DNA of 64,000 nt from Turritopsis dohrnii (Eukaryota; Cnidaria; Hydrozoa; Anthoathecata; Oceaniidae): NCBI GenBank assembly GCA_027922465.2, contig BQMF02000620.1:1-64000 (forward strand), given 5' to 3'. Positions 40,833 to 51,085 of the stretch are shown here, piece after piece (within the stretch, counting starts at the first letter, position 1; each line of letters opens with the position of its first letter). Below the pieces are notes generated by a model. That model made no database searches. It saw nothing but the letters and a program-made list of their open reading frames with translations, and had not been told where the DNA came from. The position numbers and the translations under genes are program-made.

Positions 40833-43000
40833 CATTTCTTTCTGAAAAGGCTCCAGAAAGTCTTCCTGTCATCCGCAGGAATACTTCTGCCCGGTAGGGC
40901 ATCTTGTTCACTTTCTGTTGATCATTTTCAACTGATTTATCGTATAAATCATCTTGATTTATAACTATCGATACCATTGATTTCGTTACTTTTCTTGAAT
41001 TTTCATACTCGATCTGGCATCTTTCCGTGGGATCATAAATTCCCAGTCCACCAAACTTAACTGGGAGCGAAAACAGGAGACGTTCCATATCACTACATTC
41101 ATAGCCGTTTAGAAGACTTTTAATTAATTGATGTCTAATGACATCTTCTTAAGGTTTCAATAACTCTTTTATATTTGGGACAGTGCGCATCATATAGGTA
41201 TACTTGTGTTGAAAGCCTTTAACGTAGGCGCTGTATGCAGCGTGGGGATAAGCAGCAGTTTCTGATAGCGCTTTGATTTCTTTTATCCAGTCTTCAACTT
41301 TATTTTTGATGTAGATACATTTATATTCATCTCTACCGATAATTGCACCAAGGTGTCTGTTTCCTACCATTGTTACTTTTACCCCTGTTCCTTGAAATAC
41401 TTTCGTCGCTTCCTCGAAATACGGTTCCTTAACAATCAACCAGCTTTTACTTTGTTTTGGGAGATAACCAATATTAGGACCATGTAGCATTATGCCATCC
41501 CACCACGAACGTAAGCCTTCAAGTTTCCCTATCCCTGTAAAGTCATCCGCATATGCAATTTTTTTTGACAGAATCTTCATTTTTCGTGTTTCTCAGCATA
41601 AGTAAGGGAAGAATGCCAGTAGCATACATTCCCATCGCTACAGGATCCCCTTGGGTTGTGCCTTCCTGTGATTTAATCTCTTTGCCACCCGTTATAAACA
41701 AGCGAGCCGATTTATTGTAGCAATTGTAAACATACGTCGAAAATTCTGGACATAAGATATCAATGTTATGGAGTGTCGTAGCTATATTAATCGAGTTGAA
41801 AGCATTTGATGCATCGATCTGAAGGACAGCTTGGCATTCGTTTTCATTGAATGCATCTACTGCTGAATGTACAGCTATCTCGCATCCCGAGTTTTGCCCA
41901 GCACATAGTTGAAGGTTGCCATTAGTTGATATGATGTCATCTTTGACGCAGGACATTACAGCCTTACCAATTATGCGTCTCAAAACCTCCCCGATTCCTA
42001 TCGGTCTAAGGCCAGGATTCTTATCCAATGGAATTAAACGGCAGGACATTAGTGCTTCCAGGCTCTCTGGATCTTTAATTTTTTCTGTATTTAGAGCTTT
42101 TGCCAGTTGAGATATCTCTTTCCGAAGGTCTGAACTAGTTGATCCATAAAGTGTTGAGGATAATGCTCTACGCCATTCATCAGCGTCCCACCCGGATATA
42201 CCAGCTGCGCCTTTTGTTTTTAAAGAGGCTTTCATAATACTCTCTTCATTTATGGAATCATAAATTATACCATGAATGGTGTTGACAGGACCTTGAATTA
42301 AAAGGTCATCATTTAGTGGTTTAGGTTCAGGATGTTTCATATTGAGTTCTTCCATAGTTTCTTGGTTGAGGGGAAGGTTACCATTACATTGCTTTGACGT
42401 TAAAAGACGTATAGCTCCGTTAACATTTCCCTTAAGCATTAAATTTGAAAATGATCTTCCTAGGTCTTGCTTGTTGCTTTTGTCAGCTTTCGTCAAACGG
42501 CTTTGAATCACTAGACATTCAGCGACAAGCTGCGAAATCTGTCTGTTCTTCCAGGTGTCAAGCCTTCTTTCCAAGGCGCTCTTGTTTTCCTGAGCGGAGC
42601 TTTTTGGTGATGTTTTTTGCAATAATAGGCTTGGAAGAATCATGAGAATTTTCAAACTTACATTATTCATGGGTGAGTTATTGTTCCAAAGCTTAATTGC
42701 TGCAGTCATTTCATTTAGAAATCTTTTACCCAAATTACCTTTAGGTAACTGAAAAAGATTACGTCTCCATACTGTCATTTTTTCGTAAGCATCAATCACT
42801 TCTTTTTCGAATAACCTTCTGTCCGTCTCTCCAGTATTTGATATTAAAATAGTTGTTTCTTTTTTTTCTGCTGTTACTTTTTCTTTACAGGCTCGTTGAT
42901 GATTTTTAAGCCCAGATACATTCTTGAATATACGTTGACAGTTCAAGCATAACAATGTTGATACGTTTGCGTTACTTCCGTTTTTCAATTGACCTTCCAT
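40833..43000 (-). pseudogene. LINE ORF, N-terminal zinc finger and reverse transcriptase
   Basis: ATG at 43000. A zinc finger (CLNCQRIFKNVSGLKNHQRAC) is followed by an N-terminal domain and RT. RT blocks include KTKGAAGISGWDADEWR, RLIPLDKNPGLRPIGIGEVL, LQIDASNAFNSIN (first catalytic Asp), EGTTQGDPVAMGMYA and IAYADDFTG (catalytic YADD). Between the last two the frame shifts by one base in a run of eight A residues at about 41562-41569. A TAA at 41149-41151 is a second defect. After GGLGIYDPTERC the frame ends at 40825, where the insert begins. The 5' UTR lies at 43001-43345. Confidence 0.88.
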
Positions 43001-44738
43001 TTTGTTTACGTAGCTTCAGTAGCAAATAGTAGTAGAAAACGTTTTTCGCTAGTTCTAGGGTTCAATTGATGCCCGATTTACTCCTACCTCTCAAGTTCCC
43101 CAGAACTAGGTATATCTTGATTAACGGCTAAAAACGATTCGAATAAGTTCAGTTCCAATACGACGTAAAACAGCAGGTAAACGGACGTAGTGAGTGAATA
43201 AGTACTACTAATACTCCACAAGTCAGTCTTGTGTCTTTAAAACAAGTGTTTGATGAAATAATTTCGTGAAGTTTTCACTTTCGATTTCTTGTTTACTTTC
43301 TGCGTCCGCCATATTTAATAACCGTAAAAATGAAAAATTTAAAACGGAGGGAAATAATAGATGCAAATGTTGAGACCAAGATTGTGAAGCTGTGCAAGGA
43401 GTCCCAATAAAGATCCAAGCCCCTTACAACTATGAAACGCCACCCTATAGAAGTCGACCGGAAGGCATTAATCGTATGTACAGCTCAAACAAGGCTGTCT
43501 TTGGCCGATCGAATGCCAGAATCGAATTCTTCGGCCTCGATTTTATAGGTAAACATGTATGGTATGTCAAATAAGTCCCTGTGGATGCCACATAAAAAAG
43601 TCAAGCCCTTTAGCCCTATATTGCGACAGCCTATAGACGTCGCCCGGAAGCCATTATCCGTTTGTACAGCTCAAACAAGGCTGTCATTGGTCAATCTGAT
43701 GGCAAAATCGAATTCTACGGACTCGATTTGACTAGTAAACATCTATAGTATGTCCTATATGCCCGCATAGGCGTCCCAATAAAGATCCGTCTCTCCAGTA
43801 TTTGATATTAAAATAGTTGTTTCTTTTTTTTCTGCTGTTACTTTTTCTTTACAGGCTCGTTGATGATTTTTAAGCCCAGATACATTCTTGAATATACGTT
43901 GACAGTTCAAGCATAACAATGTTGATACGTTTGCGTTACTTCCGTTTTTCAATTGACCTTCCATTTTGTTTACGTAGCTTCAGTAGCAAATAGTAGTAAA
44001 AAACGTTTTTCGCTAGTTCTAGGGTTCAATCGAGGCCCGATTTACTCCTACCTCTCAAGTTCCCCAGAACTAGGTATATCTTGATTAACGGCTAAAAACG
44101 ATTCGAATAAGTTCAGTTCCAATACGACGTAAAACAGCAGGTAAACGGACGTAGTGAGTGAATAAGTACTACTAATACTCCACAAGTCAGTCTTGTGTCT
44201 TTAAACAAGTGTTTGATGAAATAATTTCGTGAAGTTTTCACTTTCGATTTCTTGTTTACTTTCTGCGTCCGCCATATTTAATAACCGTAATGAAAAATTT
44301 AAAACGGAGGGAAATAATAGATGCAAATGTTGAGACCAAGATTGTGAAGCTGTGCAAGGAGTCCCAATAAAGATCCAAGCGCCTTACAACTATGAAACGC
44401 CACCCTATAGAAGTCGACCGGAAGGCATTAATCGTATGTACAGCTCAAACAAGGCTGTCTTTGGCCGATCGAATGCCAGAATCGAATTCTTCGGCCTCGA
44501 TTTTATAGGTAAACATGTATGGTATGTCAAATAAGTCCCTGTGGATGCCACATAAAAAAGTCAAGCCCTTTAGCCCTATATTGCGACAGCCTATAGACGT
44601 CGCCCGGAAGCCATTATGCGTTTGTACAGCTCAAACGAGGCTGTCATTGGTCAATCTGATGGCAAAATCGAATTCTACGGACTCAATTTCACTAGTATAC
44701 ATGTATAGTATTTCCTATATGTCCGTATAGGGGTCCCA
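42823..44738. repeat. 964-bp segmental tandem duplication
   Basis: The segment from CCGTCTCTCC (42823) to about 43786 is repeated from 43787 to about 44738. It covers the first ~58 codons and 5' UTR of the LINE, the right copy of its target duplication, the short ankyrin piece and one satellite unit. The copies differ by only a few substitutions and small indels. The second copy of the LINE start (43964-43787, minus) therefore belongs to no separate element. Confidence 0.88.
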
Positions 44739-45163
44739 GTAAAGATAGAAGCCCCTCACCCCCATGAAACGCCACACTATAGAAGTCACACGGAGGGCGT
44801 TGATCGTTTGTACAGCTCAAACAAGGCTGTCTTTGGCCAATCTGATGCCAGAATCGAATTCTGCGGTCTCGATTTTATAGGTAAACATGTATGGTACGTC
44901 AGATAAGTCCCTGTGGATGCCGCATAATAGAGTCAAACCTTTTAGGCCTATATTGCGCCTGCCTATAGAGTTCGCCCGGAAGCCATTATCCGTTTGTACG
45001 GCTCAAACGAGGCTGTCATTGGTTAATCTGATGGCAGAATCGAATTCTACGGACTCAATTTGACTAGTAAACATGTATAGTATTTCCTATATGTCCGTAT
45101 AGGGGTCCCAATAAAGATCCAAGCCCCTTACCCCTATGAAACGCCACCCTATAGAAGTAGCCC
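43403..45163 (+). repeat. 370-bp satellite made of two related 185-bp halves
   Basis: Units start at about 43403, 44363, 44736 and 45106 (the last is cut). Each has a first half beginning TCCCAATAAAGATCCAAGCC and a second beginning GTCCCTGTGGATGCC. Both halves contain GTACAGCTCAAACAAGGCTG and AATCGAATTCT. In one plus-strand frame each half encodes a similar peptide (RPEAIIRLYSSNKAVIG then KIEFYGLDL), so the array may derive from a protein-coding repeat. The period is not a multiple of three and stops occur, so no protein is made now. Confidence 0.8.
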
Positions 45164-46446
45164 GGAGGTACTTTGTATCTTCCCGAGAATAGTAATTCAG
45201 TGCAGTCATTAATTGCTTCTTTGACAGGAACGTTCGTATACAAAGCCTTAACGTCAAAGCTAATAATCTCCTTGTCATTATCGAGTTGAATGTTATTGAG
45301 GTTGTCTGCAATGGTTTTAGTAGAGGTATTGATGTTACACTCCTGGACTACTTTTAGCCATGCGGTTACTTGGTTTGCAATTTTATGGTACGAAGAACCT
45401 GGCATAGACAACACAGGTCGTAGTGGCACATTCTCTTTGTGGACTTTGGCAAGCCCATATAATCGTGGAGCTTGACTGCCAGATGGTTTTAGCTTCTCAA
45501 ATAATGATTGCGATATCTTATTTTGATCCCTCAATTTCTTAAGGAATGAAATCACACGATCTTCCTCCTTCATAACAGGGTGTTTTTCATTTTTACGCTT
45601 CGAAATAACTTTTTCAAACTGAGGTAATGTTACAATGTCCTCAAGTTTATTTGTATAAGTTTCCACAGACATAAGGCAAATACCAATTCCCTTGTCAAAT
45701 GGGACTGCAAGTAGATGGTTATCTTTCAAATAACGCCTTGTTAACTCGATATTTCTTGATGGTTTCTGCTTTTTACAATTCTTTATGTACGCCAGTGTTT
45801 TCACATTAATATCTGTGATCTTGCCCTCGTCTACATTCTTGTCTTTGCAGAAACGAAGCAATTCGTCTAGTTCAGCTAAAATGTCATTTTCCTTGAACTT
45901 GTCCACAATCGAGTTTTTAGGACCCAATGCCAGAGTTTCCATGACATATTTGGGAGGTTGTACCTTTAGATTGTAGCAGTTCACAGTATTTTGTATGTTG
46001 AATAGAGGTCTATCTTGCTCTCTCGATAGTCTAAAAAGTTTATCGTTAAGCTTTATCGAGTGGTTTACTTTACACTTTTTCAAGTCTAATCGTGTGTGTA
46101 GAATAACAGACGGTAGACATTTTGTTGGAAATTGTCGCTTAAATTGATCTCGGTGCATAGACAGTTTTGATTTCGAATTATTGCACTCGTTCCTTGCTTT
46201 TATCAGTCCTATTTTAAGAAGACGTTTCTGGAACTCATGTACAGATTTGTCGTCAAAACAACCGTTGTTTGGTATTCTGAATTTCAGGAACCGTGGAATA
46301 ACATCTGATTTAAAACAATTTTCCAGGAATGTTATACGAAGACTGTGACCCTCGACCTTCTGTGTTAAATCACGGTAGTCAAGGAACTGTTTCCAGCAGT
46401 CATTTCGTTGCATTTCAATCTTTAACAATTTGTATGGTAAAAACAT
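45164..46446 (-). pseudogene. Penelope-like element copy 1, N-terminal and RT part
   Basis: The ATG at 46446 opens an uninterrupted frame of about 427 codons: an N-terminal region rich in Lys and Cys, then VMETLALGPKNSIVDKF and RT blocks APRLYGLAKVHKENVPLRPV and EIISFDVKALYTNVPVKEAI. The element is cut after GRYKVPP at 45164, where it joins the satellite array. The catalytic YMDD and the GIY-YIG domain are missing. Upstream of the ATG (minus-strand sense) lies the 3' end of another copy, so the two were in tandem, as in Penelope arrays. Confidence 0.88.
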
Positions 46447-48959
46447 CGTGGCAAATAATATTCTTCAACAATGAACCAACAATGATTTATTTATTTTATT
46501 TTCAGGATATATTTCGATATATGTATATCATCTTCAGCTAAAATAAATAGTAAAAACGGTTAAAACTGTTATAAAAATTATCAAGTATCTTGCACTACAT
46601 AAACATACACACACTCTCTCTCTCTCAATCTATCAACATATAAAATTCTAAAATGAAAATGCTATTTACATATCTACAAATCACAATTTAATTGTCAACT
46701 TGCGACTACGGTATTCATCCTTTGTGTTCAGTACAGGTTTAATTGTTTTAATAAAGAGCGCTTCAAGGGTCATTAAATTTGAAATGGATCGTTGAGACAC
46801 GGCTTTTATTTCAACATTATCAATTGTAAAATTGATGTCATGGAAACTCTGGCATTGGGTCCTAAAAACTCGATTGTGGACAAGTTCAAGGAAAATGACA
46901 TTTTAGCTGAACTAGACGAATTGCTTCGTTTCTGCCAAGACAAGAATGTAGACGAGGGCAAGATCACAGATATTAATGTGAAAACACTGGCGTACATAAA
47001 GAATTGTAAAAAGCAGAAACCATCAAGAAATATCGAGTTAACAAGGCGTTATTTGAAAGATAACCATCTACTTGCAGTCCCATTTGACAAGGGAATTGGT
47101 ATTTGCCTTATGTCTGTGGAAACTTATACAAATAAACTTGAGGACATTGTAACATTACCTCAGTTTGAAAAAGTTATTTCGAAGCGTAAAAATGAAAAAC
47201 ACCCTGTTATGAAGGAGGAAGATCGTGTGATTTCATTCCTTAAGAAATTGAGGGATCAAAACAAGATATCGCAATCATTATTTGAGAAGCTAAAATCATC
47301 TGGCAGTCAAGCTCCACGATTATATGGGCTTGCCAAAGTCCACAAAGAGAATGTGCCACTACGACCTGTGTTCTCTATGCCAGGTTCTTCGTACCATAAA
47401 ATTGCAAACCAAGTAACCGCATGGCTAAAAGTAGTCCAGGAGTGTAACATCAATACCTCTACTAAAACCATTGCAGACAACCTCAATAACATTCAACTCG
47501 ATAATGACAAGGAGATTATTAGCTTTGACGTTAAGGCTTTGTATACGAACGTTCCTGTCAAAGAAGCAATTAATGACTGCACTGAATTACTATTCTCGGG
47601 AAGATACAAAGTACCTCCAGTTAATAAAGAAACCTTTCGTCAGCTTCTTGAAATCTGCAGTTGTAATGTGCTAATGCTGACCCATAATGGTTACTATCGT
47701 CAAATAGATGGATTAGCAATGGGAAGTCCCCCGGCTCCACTCGTCGCAAATGGGTGGACGAGCAAATTTGACAAGAGAATTCAGGGAAACGCTGTTTTGT
47801 ACGCTCGTTACATGGATGACATTCTTCGCGACATCAATAAAACAGAAATCAACCAAAAACTTACCGAGATAAATGGCTACCACCCAGCTCTATCTTTCAC
47901 CATTGAAACAGAAAAAGAACAATCAATTCCGTTCTTAGACATGAAAATCGTTCGTCAAGATGGAAAATTGTCATCGACGTGGTACTGCAAACCAACAGAC
48001 ACCGGACTGACAATGAATTTTCATGCTGTCGCCCCCATGAAATACAAAAGATCCGTTGTATCAGGGTTAGTTCATCGAGTTCACCGCTCGTGTAGTACTT
48101 GGTCAAACTTCGACTCAAGTTTAGTCAAAGCGAAGAAAATGTTAGAAGCAAACCAATACCCACCTGCCTTCTATGATCCGATTATTAAAAGAACTATTGA
48201 TAAAATTGTTTCTAATACTGATCAAGAAGAGAACACAGAAGACGAAGGAGAGGAGGAGAAAAAGTCGATTTTCATTCAATATCGTGGAAAAGTGACTGAA
48301 AAATTCGAACAATCGCTAAGAAGAATCGATGCTCCGTGCAAGTTTATACCTACAATAAGAAAGTTAAAAGCAACGTTACCATCATTGAAAGCACCGATTG
48401 AAAAGTCCCTTAAAAGCAGAGTAGTATACAAAATTAATTGTCCACGCTGTGATGCGTAATATGTTGGGCAAACAAGCCGACATCTCATTACTCGCTTAAA
48501 GGAACATAAACGATCGGGTCCCGTAGCAACGCACATGCATGCATGTTTTAATAACAATTTTACAATTGATAATGTTGAAATAAAAGCCGTGTCTCAACGA
48601 TCCATTTCAAATTTAATGACCCTTGAAGCGCTCTTTATTAAAACAATTAAACCTGTACTGAACACAAAGGATGAATACCGTAGTCGCACGTTGACAATTA
48701 AATTGTGATTTGTAGATATGTAAATAGCATTTTCATTTTAGAATTTTATATGTTGATAGATTGAGAGAGAGAGTGTGTGTATGTTTATGTAGTGCAAGAT
48801 ATTTGATAATTTTTATAACAGTTTTAACCGTTTTTACTATTTATTTTAGCTGAAGATGATATACATATATCGAAATATATCCTGAAAATAAAATAAATAA
48901 ATCATTGTTGGTTCATTGTTGAAGAATATTATTTGCGACGATGTTTTTACCATACAAAT
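46428..48959. repeat. Penelope palindrome, about 405-bp arms
   Basis: 46428-46834 and 48555-48959 are inverted copies with only a few differences. Each holds the GIY-YIG C-terminal tail (TIKPVLNTKDEYRSR), stop codon, 3' UTR with a CT/GA microsatellite, and the first bases of the next tandem copy (ATGTTTTTACCATACAAA). The spacer is the coding part of copy 2. Confidence 0.9.
46835..48708 (+). pseudogene. Penelope-like element copy 2, RT plus GIY-YIG
   Basis: The frame starts inside the element at VMETLALGPKN, so about 170 N-terminal codons are missing. RT blocks follow: LRPVFSMPGSSYHKIANQVT, EIISFDVKALYTNV, DGLAMGSPPAPLVAN, catalytic YARYMDDIL (YMDD at 47809-47820) and IPFLDMKIV. The GIY-YIG domain starts RVVYKINCPRCDA. 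A TAA at 48457-48459 interrupts it; the same frame continues YVGQTSRHLITRLKEHK and ends at TGA 48706-48708. One nonsense codon and the N-terminal loss are the only defects seen. It copies itself by target-primed reverse transcription in its family. Confidence 0.9.
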
Positions 48960-49417
48960 GAAAATTATTGGCCTTTCATTTCATTACAATATGTGTCTAT
49001 CAGTTCTGGAACTACACAATTCAAAAAACAAATTTTGTAGCGGCAATCTGCAAGCGCATTTTTCCCAGTAATTAAGATTCCCGATTTCAGTAAAATATGA
49101 ATGAAATCAAATAGGTGAAAATATAATATATTTATTTAGAATTAAAAATGAAAAAGTACACTACTGTCAGTTTCACGGAAGGTGATTGTCAAATGTATTG
49201 AATTCGCTCTACATGTCTTGTATCGAGCACTGTTCTGACATCGATCATTGTTGACTACTAGGTGAAATATATGGTGTTGAGGTTATCGATTTCCTAAAAA
49301 TATTGAAAACTTGCTATTTAACTATACCAGCGACTGAGATTACGAGGTTGGAGTGGAAGGAGTAGTAGAAGGGTGATGACTATAGAGAGCTAGATCTTTA
49401 ACAACTTTTACATCTAC
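48960..49417. other. intergenic, no gene seen
   Basis: AT-rich sequence between the Penelope palindrome and a possible pseudogene. Confidence 0.5.
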
Positions 49418-49715
49418 TGTTTGCATTTTGCGGTTTTGTTTTTAATTTTTTTTTCTTTTTTTTTCAAATTATCCACATAATATTTTGTTCTTACAAATGG
49501 CCATCTGAAACCAACTGCTACACCAGAGCTTATATTCATCAAGCCTTCATCTTTTAGAGTATTACTGAATGGATTTGGCTGTTCCATTCCCAAATCGTTG
49601 TACCACTCTGTCGCACCTCATTGCATTTCTTTTTCATTTGAAGTGAGAATAGCCAACTCTTCAGCAACTTTTGCTTGATGTGGTTCGTTAAGGCGCCATT
49701 TAGTTATTATTACAT
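49418..49715 (-). pseudogene. possible protein-coding fragment, unrecognised
   Basis: The minus-strand frame reads KWRLNEPHQAKVAEELAILT, then a TGA near 49620, then ATEWYNDLGMEQPNPFSNTL and VAVGFRWPFVRTKYYVDNLK, ending in a Lys-rich tail encoded by an A-rich run. The composition is protein-like across about 95 codons. I do not recognise the family. It may be an exon or a retrocopy with one stop. Confidence 0.35.
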
Positions 49716-50884
49716 GATACAGCTGTACTACCATTGGTCTGCAGAATATGCAAATATTTTCTAATTACTTTCAAAATTAACAGAACTTTCTTTAAAACGT
49801 CAATGACACATTTACGAAATCTGAAAGTGATTTGATGAATTTTGAATGAGTTACTACCAGTTAAAAGTTAACCTACCCCTTTGTTTTCAATATTCAAGAT
49901 TTCTGATTTACTAACACTAGTTGTATTTTACAGACCTTAAAATACAATTTTGGGTGAAAATTTTTTCATAGCTCCTTTTACTTAATATCACGTGGTTCTT
50001 TTATGTAAGTGTTGGTTGTTGGTAGCTTTTAGTAGGTGGTGGTTTTGCCTAAAAAGCGTTTCACACCTTCTGTAGCTGCAAGAGGTAAAATGCATCTACG
50101 TAATTTTTCGAATGGGTTCTAATGAAGTTTCCGAGTGCATGTCCGAGGAAATAGGAAATGGATGTCCTTAATTAACTATTCCGATAAAGAAACAAAAATT
50201 TCCAAATTCACAAACTGATTTTCCTGCTCGCTAGACATTTTTGTTCAGATCTTTAATAATGCAAAGCAGCCTATCATCGCTGATACAAAGCAAATTCTAC
50301 AAGGCTTAGTTTATACTTAGTTTATACTATACCATGATGCTGAAGTGATGAAAATTGATACTGGCTGTAAACTTAGCTGCAGGGATTTTTAAAGTTTTCA
50401 TTTTCGTCAAGTCAACTAATTTTCAACTGTTTGTAAGTTTTCTGCTCGGATAACTAAGGTCATAACCGATACAATTGATACGTTCAATAAATACGCTGGT
50501 TTAGAACAATTTTAAAACAGTGGTGAAAAAGACCTTTCCCGAATTTTTGTTTAAACACCGTGTTTTGGCCACTAAGTATGGCCTCGTTTTAAAGATTTTA
50601 ATTACCTTTATTTATCCCACTACAGAATGGAAATAATAAATGAGTATTACTAAGCAATATAAATGAAATTAGTAAAATAATAAATGGTAACGAAGCGAAA
50701 ATTGATAACAAGGCATAAACATGGTGTTGAAACAGAAATTCGGGAAAAGTCTGTTAGGAATATAGAAAGGACGTTATAATTATTTGAGGTAGGATTTCCA
50801 CTTTCTATTTATATCATGTTTTGCGCGGAATATTTTACTCATTGAAAGATTTCACCATATTCATTACCAAGGGGATAGTTGCTA
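49716..50884. other. intergenic, no gene seen
   Basis: AT-rich DNA without supported exons. Confidence 0.5.
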
Positions 50885-51085
50885 AGCTACTTTTCGTTGC
50901 CACCACAACGGTCACTGGCATGGGAAACAAATAAATATAAGTAAGTTAGTAAATACATAAATTCATCATTCATAATTCCTGCTGCAAAAATCAATGTTTG
51001 CGATTTTTAACTGATCAACAAAACGTTAGTTAATAATTAAATTACTTGTTAAGTATTTATGACGATAATACCGAACGCCTGGTTA
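50885..51085 (+). repeat. dispersed repeat, copy 1
   Basis: Shares with 54170-54390 and 56225-56490, in the same order, the words GCTACTTTTCGTTGCCA, CTGCNNAAAGCATCAATG/CTGCAAAAATCAATG, CGATTTTTA and AAGTATTTATGA. Copies are well diverged. No coding capacity and no ends are defined. Confidence 0.55.

Larger units (their letters stand above)
36591..43345 (-). mobile_element. RLE-type LINE inserted into the ankyrin sequence
   Basis: The target duplication GGAGGGAAATAAT occurs at 36578-36590 and again at 43346-43358. The element starts (5' end) at 43345 on the minus strand and ends with a poly(A) tail, seen as a T run from 36591. It encodes an N-terminal zinc finger, RT, a CCHC motif and a restriction-enzyme-like endonuclease, the layout of R2/R4/NeSL/Hero-type elements. 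A 3.1-kb insert (37713-40822) splits the frame. The full 5' end with target duplication shows that this was a complete insertion. Confidence 0.88.

Noticed and set aside
43755..43964. Separate zinc-finger gene
   Set aside because: It is the duplicated 5' end of the LINE ORF at 43000, copied by the tandem duplication.
43403..45163. CRISPR-like array
   Set aside because: Units are 185-370 bp and contiguous, with no short repeats separated by unique spacers, and the genome is eukaryotic.
45290..45976. Plus-strand frames opposite Penelope copy 1
   Set aside because: Shadows of the minus-strand RT frame; the same frames recur opposite copy 2.
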